From: CAVQBL01 sp963710715
GTDB lineage: Bacteria > Pseudomonadota > Gammaproteobacteria > DSM-16500
Assembly: GCA_963710715.1 (NCBI GenBank)
Contig: CAVQBL010000018.1
Location: 1 to 64,000, forward strand
Direction: 5' to 3'
DNA length: 64,000 nt
Numbering within the stretch: position 1 is the first letter of the stretch; each line of letters starts with the position of its first letter. This document shows, in pieces, positions 50,804 to 60,228 of the stretch. Under the pieces are notes generated by a model. That model had not been told where the DNA came from and made no database searches. It saw only the letters and a program-made list of their open reading frames with translations. The translations under genes were made by a program, and so were the position numbers.

Positions 50804-51727
50804 TTAAATTTCGACCCGCGTTAATTTTTCTGGAAATAAAAGTTCTGAACAAGGTGTCCAAAAATCATCATTTTGCCAATTCTTAGAAAAGCCCATTTCA
50901 TAAAATGGAAATGTATTGTGTTTTTCTAGTAGTAATTTTAGCTTTTTCTTCCATTCAGTTGCAGGAGATATTGTTTTGAGCAATTTATCTAAAACAATTA
51001 AATGTGCATAGCATGTGTTTTGTTTGTCAAAAGTATCACCTAACATAAAAGAAAGCGCGGGGCTTATTACAAACCATCTATTCCATATTCTGGCATGATG
51101 CGCGCACAGATTTCTCAGGTATCTCATCGCGTATAACCATGACTGCATCGTAGTAGGATGTTCTTTAAAAAGGTTGCAAATTTCTTTTCTATCTTTAATT
51201 TTTTTTATGTTGCTAAATACACTAATACACGTACCAAATGATAAGTATTCAAATAAGATCCAGCTTGGGGGATATTTGGGAAAATCATAATTGCGGTAAT
51301 ATTCTTGAATGTAAGAATTATGCTTATCTTGACAAGCTGTATTAACTTGAATAATAAAACCATTGTATCTTTTCGAGTCTTTAAAAATATTATTATTTAA
51401 AAACCAATAAGAGGAATAACGAATGCTCATCGTTTCTGACAATGTTGTTCTAAATGCTACTTCAATTCTTTCGATAGCATCGTTTATTAGCAATCGTAAT
51501 TCCCTGTCGAAACAATATAATTCCCAAGCTTTTTCAAAGCTTGGCTCACTAAATGAATGATGATTTTTGACAAGAGATTCCAGGTATGGTGAAAGTCTGT
51601 GGTAACTACCAGTTTGAAGATAAAATGAAGCTGCTTCATGATCTTCAATGGTTATATTCTTAGAGCGAATTAATTTGAGAAGATTATCGACATTAAGAGC
51701 TTGTTTTTTATATTCTCTTGCTTCCAT
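50804..51727 (-). CDS. Abi_2 family (AbiD/AbiF-like) abortive-infection protein
   Basis: The 307-residue protein (start ATG 51727, GGTGGG upstream; ATG 51754 is an alternative) shows Abi_2 signatures: YKKQALNVDNLLKLIRSKNI, SYHRLSPYLESL, LYCFDRELRLLINDAIERIEVAFRT and RNLCAHHARIWNR, a HEPN-like R-x4-H site. AbiD/AbiF proteins abort phage infection in lactococci; in other genomes they are stand-alone defence or toxin proteins. Directly followed by an MFS gene with no gap. Confidence 0.87.
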   Translation of the reverse strand: MEAREYKKQALNVDNLLKLIRSKNITIEDHEAASFYLQTGSYHRLSPYLESLVKNHHSFSEPSFEKAWELYCFDRELRLLINDAIERIEVAFRTTLSETMSIRYSSYWFLNNNIFKDSKRYNGFIIQVNTACQDKHNSYIQEYYRNYDFPKYPPSWILFEYLSFGTCISVFSNIKKIKDRKEICNLFKEHPTTMQSWLYAMRYLRNLCAHHARIWNRWFVISPALSFMLGDTFDKQNTCYAHLIVLDKLLKTISPATEWKKKLKLLLEKHNTFPFYEMGFSKNWQNDDFWTPCSELLFPEKLTRVEI

Positions 51728-51993
51728 AAACAAATAGCCCACCGTGGTTCGCATTGTTAAGAGGCGTGGCGGGCTTGGTTACATAATAGTATAAGCTAAA
51801 CCGCCATCCATTTTCAATAGCCTAGAAGATATTTTTTCATGGGCTAAAAATTTTAATTAATCAGTAAATTATTATATTTAAGCGAGTTTATTAATTTGGA
51901 ATTATGCACTATATTACCCATATTAACTATCAAATAAAATATTATACTGGAAAATTAGCCCCGCGGTTTTAAGCGGGAATAAGAACGTAGCAG
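51728..51993. other. 266-bp AT-rich gap
   Basis: Between the Abi gene and the broken beta-propeller gene. It is AT-rich (long A/T runs around 51840-51950) and presumably holds the Abi promoter. I see no gene, no strong hairpin and no repeat copy in it. Confidence 0.5.
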
Positions 51994-53037
51994 TTAATGA
52001 TTTGACTTTACAACCGGACAACCCGTATTGTAGATACTCAGATTATTGGCAGAAGCTACAAGTAAGTATGTATTTGTATTATCTACGGCGAGTTTCACTT
52101 CTCTAAGTTTTATATCGTCGCTTCTTGGAGCTCTGTACTCACAAAGTAATTTTTGTGTCTCTGTTTCCCACACTCTAATAGCAGTGACTTCTTTGCCACC
52201 TTGTCTCATACCGTATACATACGTATATGCAATTTTGCCATCGGGACTCGTTGTTAGCGCGAAAGGCGTAAGCTCCGTGTAAAAGCTTCCCTGAAGAGAC
52301 ATGTCAGATAGACGTATGCGGGCAATATTACCACCCATAATTGCATACAAATAATCTCCTGTTGCGGTCACATGAAGATCATATGTTGCTGAACTGCTGT
52401 AATTAAAGGGATCAACTATTTGCTTAAATAGAGGAACATCTTTTGCTACATCATATACTTTAATGTCACCAAAAGAATCTTGAGCGGCGAAGTAGCTTGT
52501 TTTGCCGTCAGGGCTGATCGTAACTAGACTTTTGGAATGAACTGCTGGATTAAAACCATCACCATCCGTAGTAAATAGCTTTATAAATTGATTGTTTTTT
52601 GCGTCAATTTGCATAAAACCACCCCATCGGTGGTAGGGACTAAGAGTTGCATACAGATATCCGTTGTTAGCGTATTGGATATCATAGGGTACATAGGGTA
52701 GTGGAATAGGAGGTAATATTCATGTGATGTTGTATCAATTAGCATTAGCTGCTGTGCTGCCGCTGTTGCTACATAAAGTTTTTCCCCGTCAGGCGATACA
52801 GTTAATCCACGAGGTTCTCCCGGGGCAGGTATGAGTAATTTTTTGTGTTGCTGGATCAATAACTAGAATATTTTCATTTGTAGACGCATATATTTCCGAT
52901 GTTTTTGGGTTTTTTGCAAAGAAATAAACGGTTTCTGGAAAACTTGCTAGTAATTTTCCTCCTTCTGTCGCATGAGCAAGAGTAGCGAAACATAGATATA
53001 GGAAGAGTGATAATATAAATCGTAAAGTTGTTTTCAT
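51994..53037 (-). pseudogene. periplasmic YVTN-type beta-propeller protein, two frameshifts
   Basis: The start codes for a signal peptide (LRFILSLFLYLCFATLAHA) then propeller repeats: ILVIDPATQKITHT, GLTVSPDGEKLYVATAAAQQLMLIDT and LVTISPDGKTSYFAAQD. Frame changes near 52832 and 52720 interrupt it; between and after them the third frame gives LPYVPYDIQYANNG and WGGFMQIDAKNN, joining the long 3' part. Repaired length is about 347 residues. A binding or effector function is possible but unknown. Confidence 0.82.
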
Positions 53038-53040
53038 TTT

Positions 53041-53853
53041 TTACTCCCACAATGGATAATGTTCTAATTTAATATCTTCAGCGAAAAATATTTTTGTGCC
53101 TGCTGCAAATGATTCCGTGTAATCGGAAACATAAAAACGTTTTTTGCTTTTGCCATTGGCATTTAAAAGATTATCTTTTTTCAAACGTTCTTTCATTGCT
53201 TCTGCAACAATGTCAGAAGGGTCAATAATTTCAATGGGATGTTTATAATAATTTTTAATTTTGGTTTTAATGATAGGGTAGTGTGTGCAAGCTAGAATAA
53301 GTGCATCCAGATTTTGTAATTGTGGATGCGATAAATATTCTTCAATCAAACTGTCAATGACTTTATTGTCATGAAATTCTTCAATCGCAGAAGCCAGTAA
53401 ATTAGTTGCTTGTGATATTAAATCAATGCCGCAATTTAGTTTATCAATTTTTTGTTTGTAAACGTTTGAATTAACGGTTTGACGTGTAGCGATTAGCCCA
53501 ACGCGCTTATTAGCATGGTTGTCGCGTAAATGATAAATGAGCGGATCGATTACATTCATGACAATGGCTTTGCTAGCAACATATTCTTTGACTAATTCAT
53601 AAGCCGCGCTTGATGCAGAACTGCAAGCGATTAAAATCAATTTACATTGTTGTTGTAACAACATATCAGCAATTTTGACCGAATAAGCTTGAATAGCGCT
53701 TGCGGATTTGCTGCCATAGGGCAAATGTGCGGTATCACCAAAATAAATGATGTTTTCTTTAGGCAAATGTTTCACGATAGCATTGGCTACGGTTAAGCCG
53801 CCAATACCGCTATCGAAAATGCCTATGGGTTGGGATGAGAGGTGGTTGGTCAT
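53041..53853 (-). CDS. murI: glutamate racemase
   Basis: MurI makes D-glutamate for peptidoglycan. I take ATG 53853 (270 residues). Motifs: IGIFDSGIGGLTVANAI, YFGDTAHLPYGSKS and the two catalytic cysteines in LIACSSASSAA and LILACTHYPII. The first site is normally ACNTAS; here Asn-Thr is replaced by Ser-Ser, while both Cys are kept. It lies at the end of the type II secretion operon on the same strand. Confidence 0.92.
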   Translation of the reverse strand: MTNHLSSQPIGIFDSGIGGLTVANAIVKHLPKENIIYFGDTAHLPYGSKSASAIQAYSVKIADMLLQQQCKLILIACSSASSAAYELVKEYVASKAIVMNVIDPLIYHLRDNHANKRVGLIATRQTVNSNVYKQKIDKLNCGIDLISQATNLLASAIEEFHDNKVIDSLIEEYLSHPQLQNLDALILACTHYPIIKTKIKNYYKHPIEIIDPSDIVAEAMKERLKKDNLLNANGKSKKRFYVSDYTESFAAGTKIFFAEDIKLEHYPLWE

Positions 53854-53966
53854 GGGTTGGTGCTCTATATTTATAGACAATAATAACGGAGATCTTGGCT
53901 AACTACTAGAGCTCTCCAGAAAAATGGTGGATTACGACGAAAAGCGCGTCTAATCCACCCTGCTAA

Positions 53967-54458
53967 CTAACTCATTTTTAATACTATCTCCGCATCCACA
54001 TCCCCCACTCCTCCCGTAGCTGTAATAGTACTTTGGCTAATGATGAGCCCAGTGTCTTGCCACAGTTGTGTAAGCCACTGTATTAGAGTATCAAAACTCA
54101 CATGCTGAAAACGCATTTGCACGGTTTCACTGTCGACTTGTTGTAATTGCGATATATTGTTACCGACAGGGTTTTTATTGACGTGGGTTTGTACTACGCC
54201 TAATAAAGCGACATTACTTTTTGTTGTTTGCGATGGCGCTGGTTTTGTTAAGAGTTGGATGTTTTTATCCGTGGTTTGTAACCACAGCAATAATTTTTCT
54301 TGGTTACTGATTTGATTGCGCAAATGTTCGAGGTGATTGGTAAACGGGGACCAAATCAACACATAAATTAAAAACATACCAACAACTATTCCGCCCAAGC
54401 TCACCATTTGTTTTTCGCGTAATGATAAATTTGTCCACCACATTTTTAATGTATCCAT
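53967..54458 (-). CDS. gspM: type II secretion protein GspM
   Basis: Inner-membrane partner of GspL. The 163-residue protein has the expected cytoplasmic start (LREKQMVSLGG), one membrane helix (about 20-37) and a periplasmic ferredoxin-like domain. It overlaps gspL by one base. Last gene of the secretion cluster. Confidence 0.87.
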   Translation of the reverse strand: MDTLKMWWTNLSLREKQMVSLGGIVVGMFLIYVLIWSPFTNHLEHLRNQISNQEKLLLWLQTTDKNIQLLTKPAPSQTTKSNVALLGVVQTHVNKNPVGNNISQLQQVDSETVQMRFQHVSFDTLIQWLTQLWQDTGLIISQSTITATGGVGDVDAEIVLKMS

Positions 54459-55612
54459 TACACACCCACTCTTATTGCTAACGTTGCATTAACTTGCGCA
54501 CCAGAAATTGCCACATTTTGTTGCTTCACCGTTAATCCTTGTTGTGAAAGTGCTTGGGTAAAACTATCTAAATTCTCAAACGCTGCAGCTGTTACATTAA
54601 GAATGATTTGTTTTTCTCGATATTCTAATTTTTGTAATCGAATGCCGCTTACTTCCGCAAAAGCAGGCCCAGTTTTTGCTAACAAAATTAAAAAAGCATT
54701 TTTATTTGCTTGCCCGGAAATAGTTTTTAATTTTTCTTCCATGCGTTGCCGGGGCGCGGAGACGGAAGCCGCTTGTGGAAAATTACGTTTATAAATTTGA
54801 GCGATTTCACCATCAATTTTACTGACTTGATGATGTAAAATAAAAAATGAAACCAAATGATTTAAAATCAATAATCCAATCCAAGCCGCGGCTAAGTAAC
54901 CTGCTACTTCCCAAATTTTTTTAATATGCGAAGCTTTACGTTTTGTTTGGTAAGTGTCTTGCAATAAATTAATAGTGGGTAGGGTAGAAATGTCACTGGC
55001 TATTTTTTCAAGCCACTGTGCTTCCGTTAAATGCAGTCGCTCCATTGCTATCGAATTTTGATGTGACTCTTCTGCTAATTTGGCTTGGAGCAAAGGTTCA
55101 AGATTATTTTTGTCACAAGCAAAACCACTGTATTGTCCTGTGCGCACTATAGCAGTTGTGCCACGTTCTAAGATATACCATGTATTTTCTTGAGTTGGGA
55201 GTGTAAGTGTTGCTGGTATTAATGCAGAGGGTGAAATATTAAATTGCTTGAATGGGTTTAACCATTCATCCATTTTTTGTTTTGTAGTGACAGCAACGGG
55301 ATAAGTATTATCTGCTTGGTATGCTCCTGATGCAAAATGTAAATTATTCACATCATCAATTAATTGGTCTTCGACAGCATAAGGTAGCGCTTGCTGTAAA
55401 CGTGTCTGACTCAGCTTAGGTAAGTTTGCTTGCAGTAATAATACATTTTCGGCTGGTACGATCACAATGAACTCACTGTCATTGGCATGCAATGCTAAAT
55501 CACTTAAATTACCGTGCAAAATAGGTTGGTGAGCATGCTCAGCATTGTCCACCATTATCCAACTGGCATGTGTAGGATCAACTGCATTTAAAATAACAAT
55601 AATTTTCTGCAT
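54458..55612 (-). CDS. gspL: type II secretion protein GspL
   Basis: GspL links the cytoplasmic ATPase GspE to the inner-membrane platform. Start at ATG 55612, overlapping the gspK stop (TGATG), gives 384 residues. The actin-like cytoplasmic domain, a membrane helix around residues 225-247 and a periplasmic domain are in the expected order. A TTG start further upstream is less likely. Confidence 0.88.
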   Translation of the reverse strand: MQKIIVILNAVDPTHASWIMVDNAEHAHQPILHGNLSDLALHANDSEFIVIVPAENVLLLQANLPKLSQTRLQQALPYAVEDQLIDDVNNLHFASGAYQADNTYPVAVTTKQKMDEWLNPFKQFNISPSALIPATLTLPTQENTWYILERGTTAIVRTGQYSGFACDKNNLEPLLQAKLAEESHQNSIAMERLHLTEAQWLEKIASDISTLPTINLLQDTYQTKRKASHIKKIWEVAGYLAAAWIGLLILNHLVSFFILHHQVSKIDGEIAQIYKRNFPQAASVSAPRQRMEEKLKTISGQANKNAFLILLAKTGPAFAEVSGIRLQKLEYREKQIILNVTAAAFENLDSFTQALSQQGLTVKQQNVAISGAQVNATLAIRVGV

Positions 55613-56538
55613 CACAGAGCGCCTTTGCTTTGCCAAAGTACTAAAATTTTTACTTGTGAATCTTTCGCAACGCGTTGTAACACGGTATACAAAATAGTTT
55701 GTTGTTGTCCAATGGTTATCTGAGATTGTACTAGAAAATAACCGCTCGCGATGGTAATTTTATTCTCTGGAATAGAATTTTTTGCTCCCGCTATGCTAGC
55801 TAGCTGTTGCAGGTTAGTAAAAGGTGTTCCTGTACGATGCGCTACAATGGCTTTAGCAGTTTCCATAGTGAGAGTCGGATTTAAGCTCATCAAAGTAGGA
55901 ATATCGGCGTTATTAATATTAATTTGAGTGGCTTGTGGTAACGCTGTGACGTAAGGCTCTAATTGAGGATAGAGTTCTGGAGTCACGCCTTTCACTAATC
56001 GTAGTTCACTCACACTTACCATAGGACGGTGTGACGCACGATACGGAGGAATTGATTTTAAATAATATTCATCCAGCGCTGGATTTTTTGTGCCAGGTGA
56101 AATCCAGTCAGCGGCTGCTTGTGCAATGTTTAGAGCTGTGTTTTGATCAAGAGTGGGTGCCACCGTTTGTAATAAATGTGCAAAGCCTTTTTGTTCATTT
56201 TGATCGGTGAGATTGTTTATGTTAAAACGTCCTTGTAAATCATAAATAACCGTGCTGATAGTAGCACCATTTACTTTATCAACAGGTGATTTTATGGGTG
56301 TTTTATCGATTATTTGGCCGGTTTTTTGGAGTTTCCAATTTTTGATGAGTTGATCCATTGCCCAAGTAACCGAGCCTTGTGCATATAAGGTTGCATTGTT
56401 ATCGTTGAGTGATAATTCTGTACGGTGCACATCGAGACGCAATCGTTCAATCATAACCGTTGCAGCAATAGCAACTAGGCTCGTTACAAAGAGTGCCACG
56501 ATGATTGCAGTGCCGCGTTGTTTATTTTGAGTTATCAA
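55612..56538 (-). CDS. gspK: type II secretion minor pseudopilin GspK
   Basis: The 308-residue protein begins with a prepilin peptide (NKQRGTAIIVALFVTSLVAI) lacking Glu at +5, a GspK hallmark for the pseudopilus tip. SAM-like domain segments (INNLTDQNEQKGFAHLL; INNADIPTLMSL) follow. Overlaps gspJ by 17 bases. Confidence 0.9.
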   Translation of the reverse strand: MITQNKQRGTAIIVALFVTSLVAIAATVMIERLRLDVHRTELSLNDNNATLYAQGSVTWAMDQLIKNWKLQKTGQIIDKTPIKSPVDKVNGATISTVIYDLQGRFNINNLTDQNEQKGFAHLLQTVAPTLDQNTALNIAQAAADWISPGTKNPALDEYYLKSIPPYRASHRPMVSVSELRLVKGVTPELYPQLEPYVTALPQATQININNADIPTLMSLNPTLTMETAKAIVAHRTGTPFTNLQQLASIAGAKNSIPENKITIASGYFLVQSQITIGQQQTILYTVLQRVAKDSQVKILVLWQSKGAL

Positions 56539-57145
56539 GGTTTGATCCTGGAATGATATAAATTTGACTTATTTTACCCCAGTTTTTGAGAATAAGTGTA
56601 ACTTGTATGGCGCGTGGTAATCCGGAAGTAGATTGGTTGCCTTCGGGAGGCCACTGATCCAGGAAATGATTATCTTTATCCAAATATTGAAAGCGTAATT
56701 GTGTGACAGAATGAAGTAATTCACGTTGGGAAGGTTTGGTATTTGAAACTTGATCTAGCACGGGCCACGCTTCACGTATCAGGGTTTCATTTTCAATTCT
56801 GTATCGAGTGCGTTGTAATGTACTACGCTGAACTTGTCCGAGTGGATTACCTAAACCTGCATGAGTCAATGTTAACGCATTTGCTTTACCTAAAAGCGCC
56901 GCTTCTTGTTGATTCAAATTATTCGTAATAGGACGTTCAATGGTTTGTTCAAGATCACGAGACATGATTAGTAATGCCATTTGTAAATGAGATAAACGCG
57001 CCGCACTTTGTTCAGTGCGTGTTTGGCTGTTTAACACAGTGTGTAAAGCGCTAGTAATAATGACAGAAATGATAGTAAAGACAAATAAGGCAATGAGGAT
57101 TTCGAGCAGTGTAAAGCCACCGATTTTTTTAAGCTTTGTATACAT
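56522..57145 (-). CDS. gspJ: type II secretion minor pseudopilin GspJ
   Basis: 207 residues with prepilin signature GGFTLLEILIALFVF (Glu at +5). The rest matches the GspJ beta domain (LSHLQMALLIMSRDLEQTIERPI). It overlaps gspI by 17 bases and gspK by 17 bases. Confidence 0.9.
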   Translation of the reverse strand: MYTKLKKIGGFTLLEILIALFVFTIISVIITSALHTVLNSQTRTEQSAARLSHLQMALLIMSRDLEQTIERPITNNLNQQEAALLGKANALTLTHAGLGNPLGQVQRSTLQRTRYRIENETLIREAWPVLDQVSNTKPSQRELLHSVTQLRFQYLDKDNHFLDQWPPEGNQSTSGLPRAIQVTLILKNWGKISQIYIIPGSNLDNSK

Positions 57146-57515
57146 AACTCTCCAAGTGCACGAGTTTCATATGCGTTAATTTTTCATAAACATCCACATT
57201 AATTTTTTGAATATTGGGATTGGGGGTGGTGACTAATGAGGTATGTGTTTCCCATTGTTGACCTAACGCAGTGATTTCTTGTTCCACAGGCTCGGAGCCA
57301 CTTTGCAATTTTAAAATACCTAAGCGGGCGGAGTTTATTATTTCTGTTCCTACCCAAGTTGCAATAGTTTTATTTTGCAAATAAAGCGTATTTTTGATGT
57401 TTTGCGAAGTTGAAAAAATAATAGCTGTGAGTGCGATGCTTAAAATGGCTAAAGCAATCAATACTTCAATTAGAGTGAAACCGGAGTGCTGTGTTTTGGA
57501 ATTTTTATTCTTCAT
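57129..57515 (-). CDS. gspI: type II secretion minor pseudopilin GspI
   Basis: 128 residues; prepilin signature SGFTLIEVLIALAIL and the GspI segment NKTIATWVGTEIINSARL. Together with GspJ and GspK it forms the pseudopilus tip. Overlaps gspH by 11 bases. Confidence 0.91.
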   Translation of the reverse strand: MKNKNSKTQHSGFTLIEVLIALAILSIALTAIIFSTSQNIKNTLYLQNKTIATWVGTEIINSARLGILKLQSGSEPVEQEITALGQQWETHTSLVTTPNPNIQKINVDVYEKLTHMKLVHLESYVYKA

Positions 57516-58011
57516 TTTTCACCAACACATATTTTACATTGCCATTTTCTTCACCCACCACTTGATAGCGAGGTGGTTCTTCTTGATTACCAATTAAAAT
57601 CACAAACGGGGTCACATCGCCACTGGGGGAGATAATAATTTTGGGTTTGCCATCCAGAGGAATATTTTTTTTCTGAACTTTTACAGTGATTGTGGTGTTG
57701 TCTGCAATGGAGTGCGATCCGTAGATCTTATCAGTCAGTGCTTGCCAAGCGCGTTGTTTTTCATTGTACATATGAAATTGAAATGTGTGCGGTGTGAAAC
57801 CTAAGCCAAACGTTTTAGCACGCAGCATAGATTCTTGTTCTGCAAGAATAATGATATTTTTGATTTGTTTGGCAAGCGTTTCTAGCCGTGAGTTTTTGTT
57901 ATGACTGACGGTGATAATAGCTGTGGTTGCAACAATACTGATAATTGTTATTACAATGAGGATTTCTATTAAAGTGAAACCCTCATTTCTCTTATTGAGT
58001 TGTTTCTGCAT
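57505..58011 (-). CDS. gspH: type II secretion minor pseudopilin GspH
   Basis: I take ATG 58011 (168 residues), placing a short leader before NEGFTLIEILIVITII; earlier start would put 25 residues of gspG-overlapping sequence ahead of it. Overlaps the end of gspG by 20 bases. Conserved C-terminal beta domain (ISPSGDVTPFVILIG). Confidence 0.9.
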   Translation of the reverse strand: MQKQLNKRNEGFTLIEILIVITIISIVATTAIITVSHNKNSRLETLAKQIKNIIILAEQESMLRAKTFGLGFTPHTFQFHMYNEKQRAWQALTDKIYGSHSIADNTTITVKVQKKNIPLDGKPKIIISPSGDVTPFVILIGNQEEPPRYQVVGEENGNVKYVLVKNEE

Positions 58012-58429
58012 TCCAATTTCCAATTTCACTACCACCCTCTTTACCTTTAGCGCCATAGCTGAAAATGCGTAAATGTTCATTTTCATTAATGTACTGATAA
58101 GGCTGGTTCCAGGGGTCCATGGGCAATTGGTGTAAATAGCCGTCGGATTTCCAATTGGATGGAATTGGCGTACTGGATGGCTTTGTAACCAGTGCTTCTA
58201 AGCCTTGGTCAGTGGAGGGGTAAAAGCCATTGTCTAATTTATAAAGATCCAATGCGCTTTGGATCGCAAGGATGTCATGTTTTGCCTTCACCATGCGCGC
58301 TTGTTCAGGACGGCTCATAATTTTAGGTATAATCATGGTGGCCAGAATACTGAGAATGACGACAACCACCATGACTTCGATGATGGTAAAGCCGCGCATA
58401 TGGCGATTTAAAGCAGGATATTTTTTCAT
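57992..58429 (-). CDS. gspG: type II secretion major pseudopilin GspG
   Basis: 145 residues; prepilin signature MRGFTIIEVMVVVVILSILA and the GspG signature TDQGLEALVTKP, LPMDPWNQPYQY with calcium-loop region IFSYGAKGKEGG. First gene of the G-M block; the next upstream secretion gene, gspF, lies 2.4 kb away beyond an oppositely oriented island. Confidence 0.95.
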   Translation of the reverse strand: MKKYPALNRHMRGFTIIEVMVVVVILSILATMIIPKIMSRPEQARMVKAKHDILAIQSALDLYKLDNGFYPSTDQGLEALVTKPSSTPIPSNWKSDGYLHQLPMDPWNQPYQYINENEHLRIFSYGAKGKEGGSEIGNWNAETTQ

Positions 58430-58520
58430 AATATATAATCCAATGAATTCTTAATTTAAGAAGAATGGATTATACTAGAAGAATCGTCTTTTGTGATCTT
58501 TTTATTGATGGAGAAATAGA

Positions 58521-58913
58521 ATGTCAGATCCGCAACGACCCACCAAAGAAACCTTACAAGTTGAGCTGAGTGCACTCATGACCTCTGGCCATGGTGAAAT
58601 TAAACATGCGGCTGAGGAAATGGCGCAAGCGCTGGATAAGTTAATTAAAGAAGGCGGAGAGTTGAATGAGAAGATATTTAGAGAAGCGATAAACAGGGCA
58701 ATGCTGCTTCCTGGCCATGATTATTTTAATAATCTGGATGCAAAAGTTAGAAAAGTCATGCTTGAGCTTCTTGAGCATGCGCAGCAGTTCCTGGATGCTA
58801 AGGTTACGGACTTGGTGGCGCTGAATGAAAAGATTAAGCAAGAGAAGAAGCGGTTAAAGGATAGAATTAAAGAGATTGAAGAGCAGACTAAACGGTCAGG
58901 GTTGAGGAGGTAG
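58521..58913 (+). CDS. hypothetical helical protein, 130 residues
   Basis: No family recognised. It is charged and mostly alpha-helical; the C-terminal 40 residues (VALNEKIKQEKKRLKDRIKEIEEQ) look like a coiled coil. GGAG lies upstream of ATG 58521. First of four plus-strand genes lying within the type II secretion operon. Confidence 0.65.
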   Translation: MSDPQRPTKETLQVELSALMTSGHGEIKHAAEEMAQALDKLIKEGGELNEKIFREAINRAMLLPGHDYFNNLDAKVRKVMLELLEHAQQFLDAKVTDLVALNEKIKQEKKRLKDRIKEIEEQTKRSGLRR

Positions 58914-59085
58914 GATAAGGGATGCTTAAAAACGTAACACCATTTTTAAGCATGCTTTTGTATATGGTGAGGAGATTTTAATGTATAATTAGCAAAGAAA
59001 AGTATGTTTTTGTTTAAAATATTATCAAAGAGCCTTTTAATAGAAATATAGCTTAATCAAAGAGTTGCTTTGGGAGGATGAGATT

Positions 59086-59391
59086 ATGAGTTCAAAAGAT
59101 ACTGAAGAAGTATATTCTTCATACATTCGTAAAGCTGTTAAGGTAGCGCTCCAGTTAGCGTTGGGTGGAGCTCATATCCCAACTATTGTTGCGGCCCTTG
59201 TTAAGGCATTTTTGGGTAAGACTTTAAATGAGCAGGTGCTTTTGCAAAACACAGCCAAAGTGGTGGATGGAAATTTAAAAGGTCTTTATAAACAAAATAA
59301 ACAAAATGAAATAAACTTGCATAATGCAAAGACTGCCGATGTGGGGCAACAGCCAATAGTAAAGGGTCCTCGGAATAGCCGCAGCACTTAA
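59086..59391 (+). CDS. hypothetical protein, 101 residues
   Basis: ATG 59086 with GGAGG upstream is preferred over TTG 59065. A hydrophobic, possibly membrane-interacting segment (VALQLALGGAHIPTIVAALVKAFLG, residues about 20-44) is followed by a polar Asn/Lys-rich tail. No known family. Part of the island within the gsp cluster. Confidence 0.6.
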   Translation: MSSKDTEEVYSSYIRKAVKVALQLALGGAHIPTIVAALVKAFLGKTLNEQVLLQNTAKVVDGNLKGLYKQNKQNEINLHNAKTADVGQQPIVKGPRNSRST

Positions 59392-59418
59392 TTTGTTTTT
59401 ACAACTTAGGAGAGTTAC

Positions 59419-60195
59419 ATGTTTGACCGGTTGCAAAAACCCTTCTTAACGGTCGAAACCGGTGAAGCTTACCAGCCCATCCGTTTAACCTATGAACTTT
59501 CACAAAAAGATTCCGTTGTTCAAGCATTAGAAAAATTAAAATGCATTCAAAAAAATCCTACTGCCAATTCATGGAATTGGTATTGGAAAGATGAGTGCGA
59601 TGCATTGCGTTTTGATTCTCTGGATTCGTTTCGTAAGAATGCGGAACATCCGGTGCGCTTAGGAACCATCAGTATCCGCGACGATAAACTTTATCTCAGT
59701 CTTCCTTCATTTAAACGAGCTTGTCTTGCTGTGCCATTTTTCCATCGAGAAATTAAACCGGGAGTGGCTTCTATACATCATGCGGACTTTATTAATAAGG
59801 TCTTTGCGTTGGATGAACGTTTAGCGCATGGATTTACTGAATTATTTAAAGAAGAAGAGTTAGATCGAGTTTTGAAACAGCGTGTAGAGGATTATCATAA
59901 AATCCAAGAAGAATGTGAACATGCTACAAACGCAACAGAAGCTTTTACAATTCTTTCTGAGTATACCAAGAGTGAAGCAAAAAAACGCTTACCCTACGCA
60001 GAGCGCTATGAGTTTTCCTTAGAAGATCAACCCGATCCTGAAGTTATTTTTCTCGGCTTTTATGTTTTCCTGCGCGGACGCGAGTTAGTCGCTATCAAAC
60101 GCTGGTTTGGTGAGACAGGGTACACTCTTGCTGATGCTGCCGATGAAACTATTGAGCAAGTGTTTGGTGGGATGGATATTGATCTGATTGAATAA
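59419..60195 (+). CDS. hypothetical protein, 258 residues
   Basis: Long uninterrupted frame with AGGAG upstream of ATG. Rich in aromatic and charged residues (NSWNWYWKDECDALRFDSLD; LGFYVFLRGRELVAIKRWFG), no signal peptide or membrane helix. I do not recognise the family. Could be a secreted substrate or an effector; only its location inside the secretion operon hints at this. Confidence 0.68.
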   Translation: MFDRLQKPFLTVETGEAYQPIRLTYELSQKDSVVQALEKLKCIQKNPTANSWNWYWKDECDALRFDSLDSFRKNAEHPVRLGTISIRDDKLYLSLPSFKRACLAVPFFHREIKPGVASIHHADFINKVFALDERLAHGFTELFKEEELDRVLKQRVEDYHKIQEECEHATNATEAFTILSEYTKSEAKKRLPYAERYEFSLEDQPDPEVIFLGFYVFLRGRELVAIKRWFGETGYTLADAADETIEQVFGGMDIDLIE

Positions 60196-60228
60196 ATAAA
60201 TAAATAATTAATCTAACGAGGAATTAAA

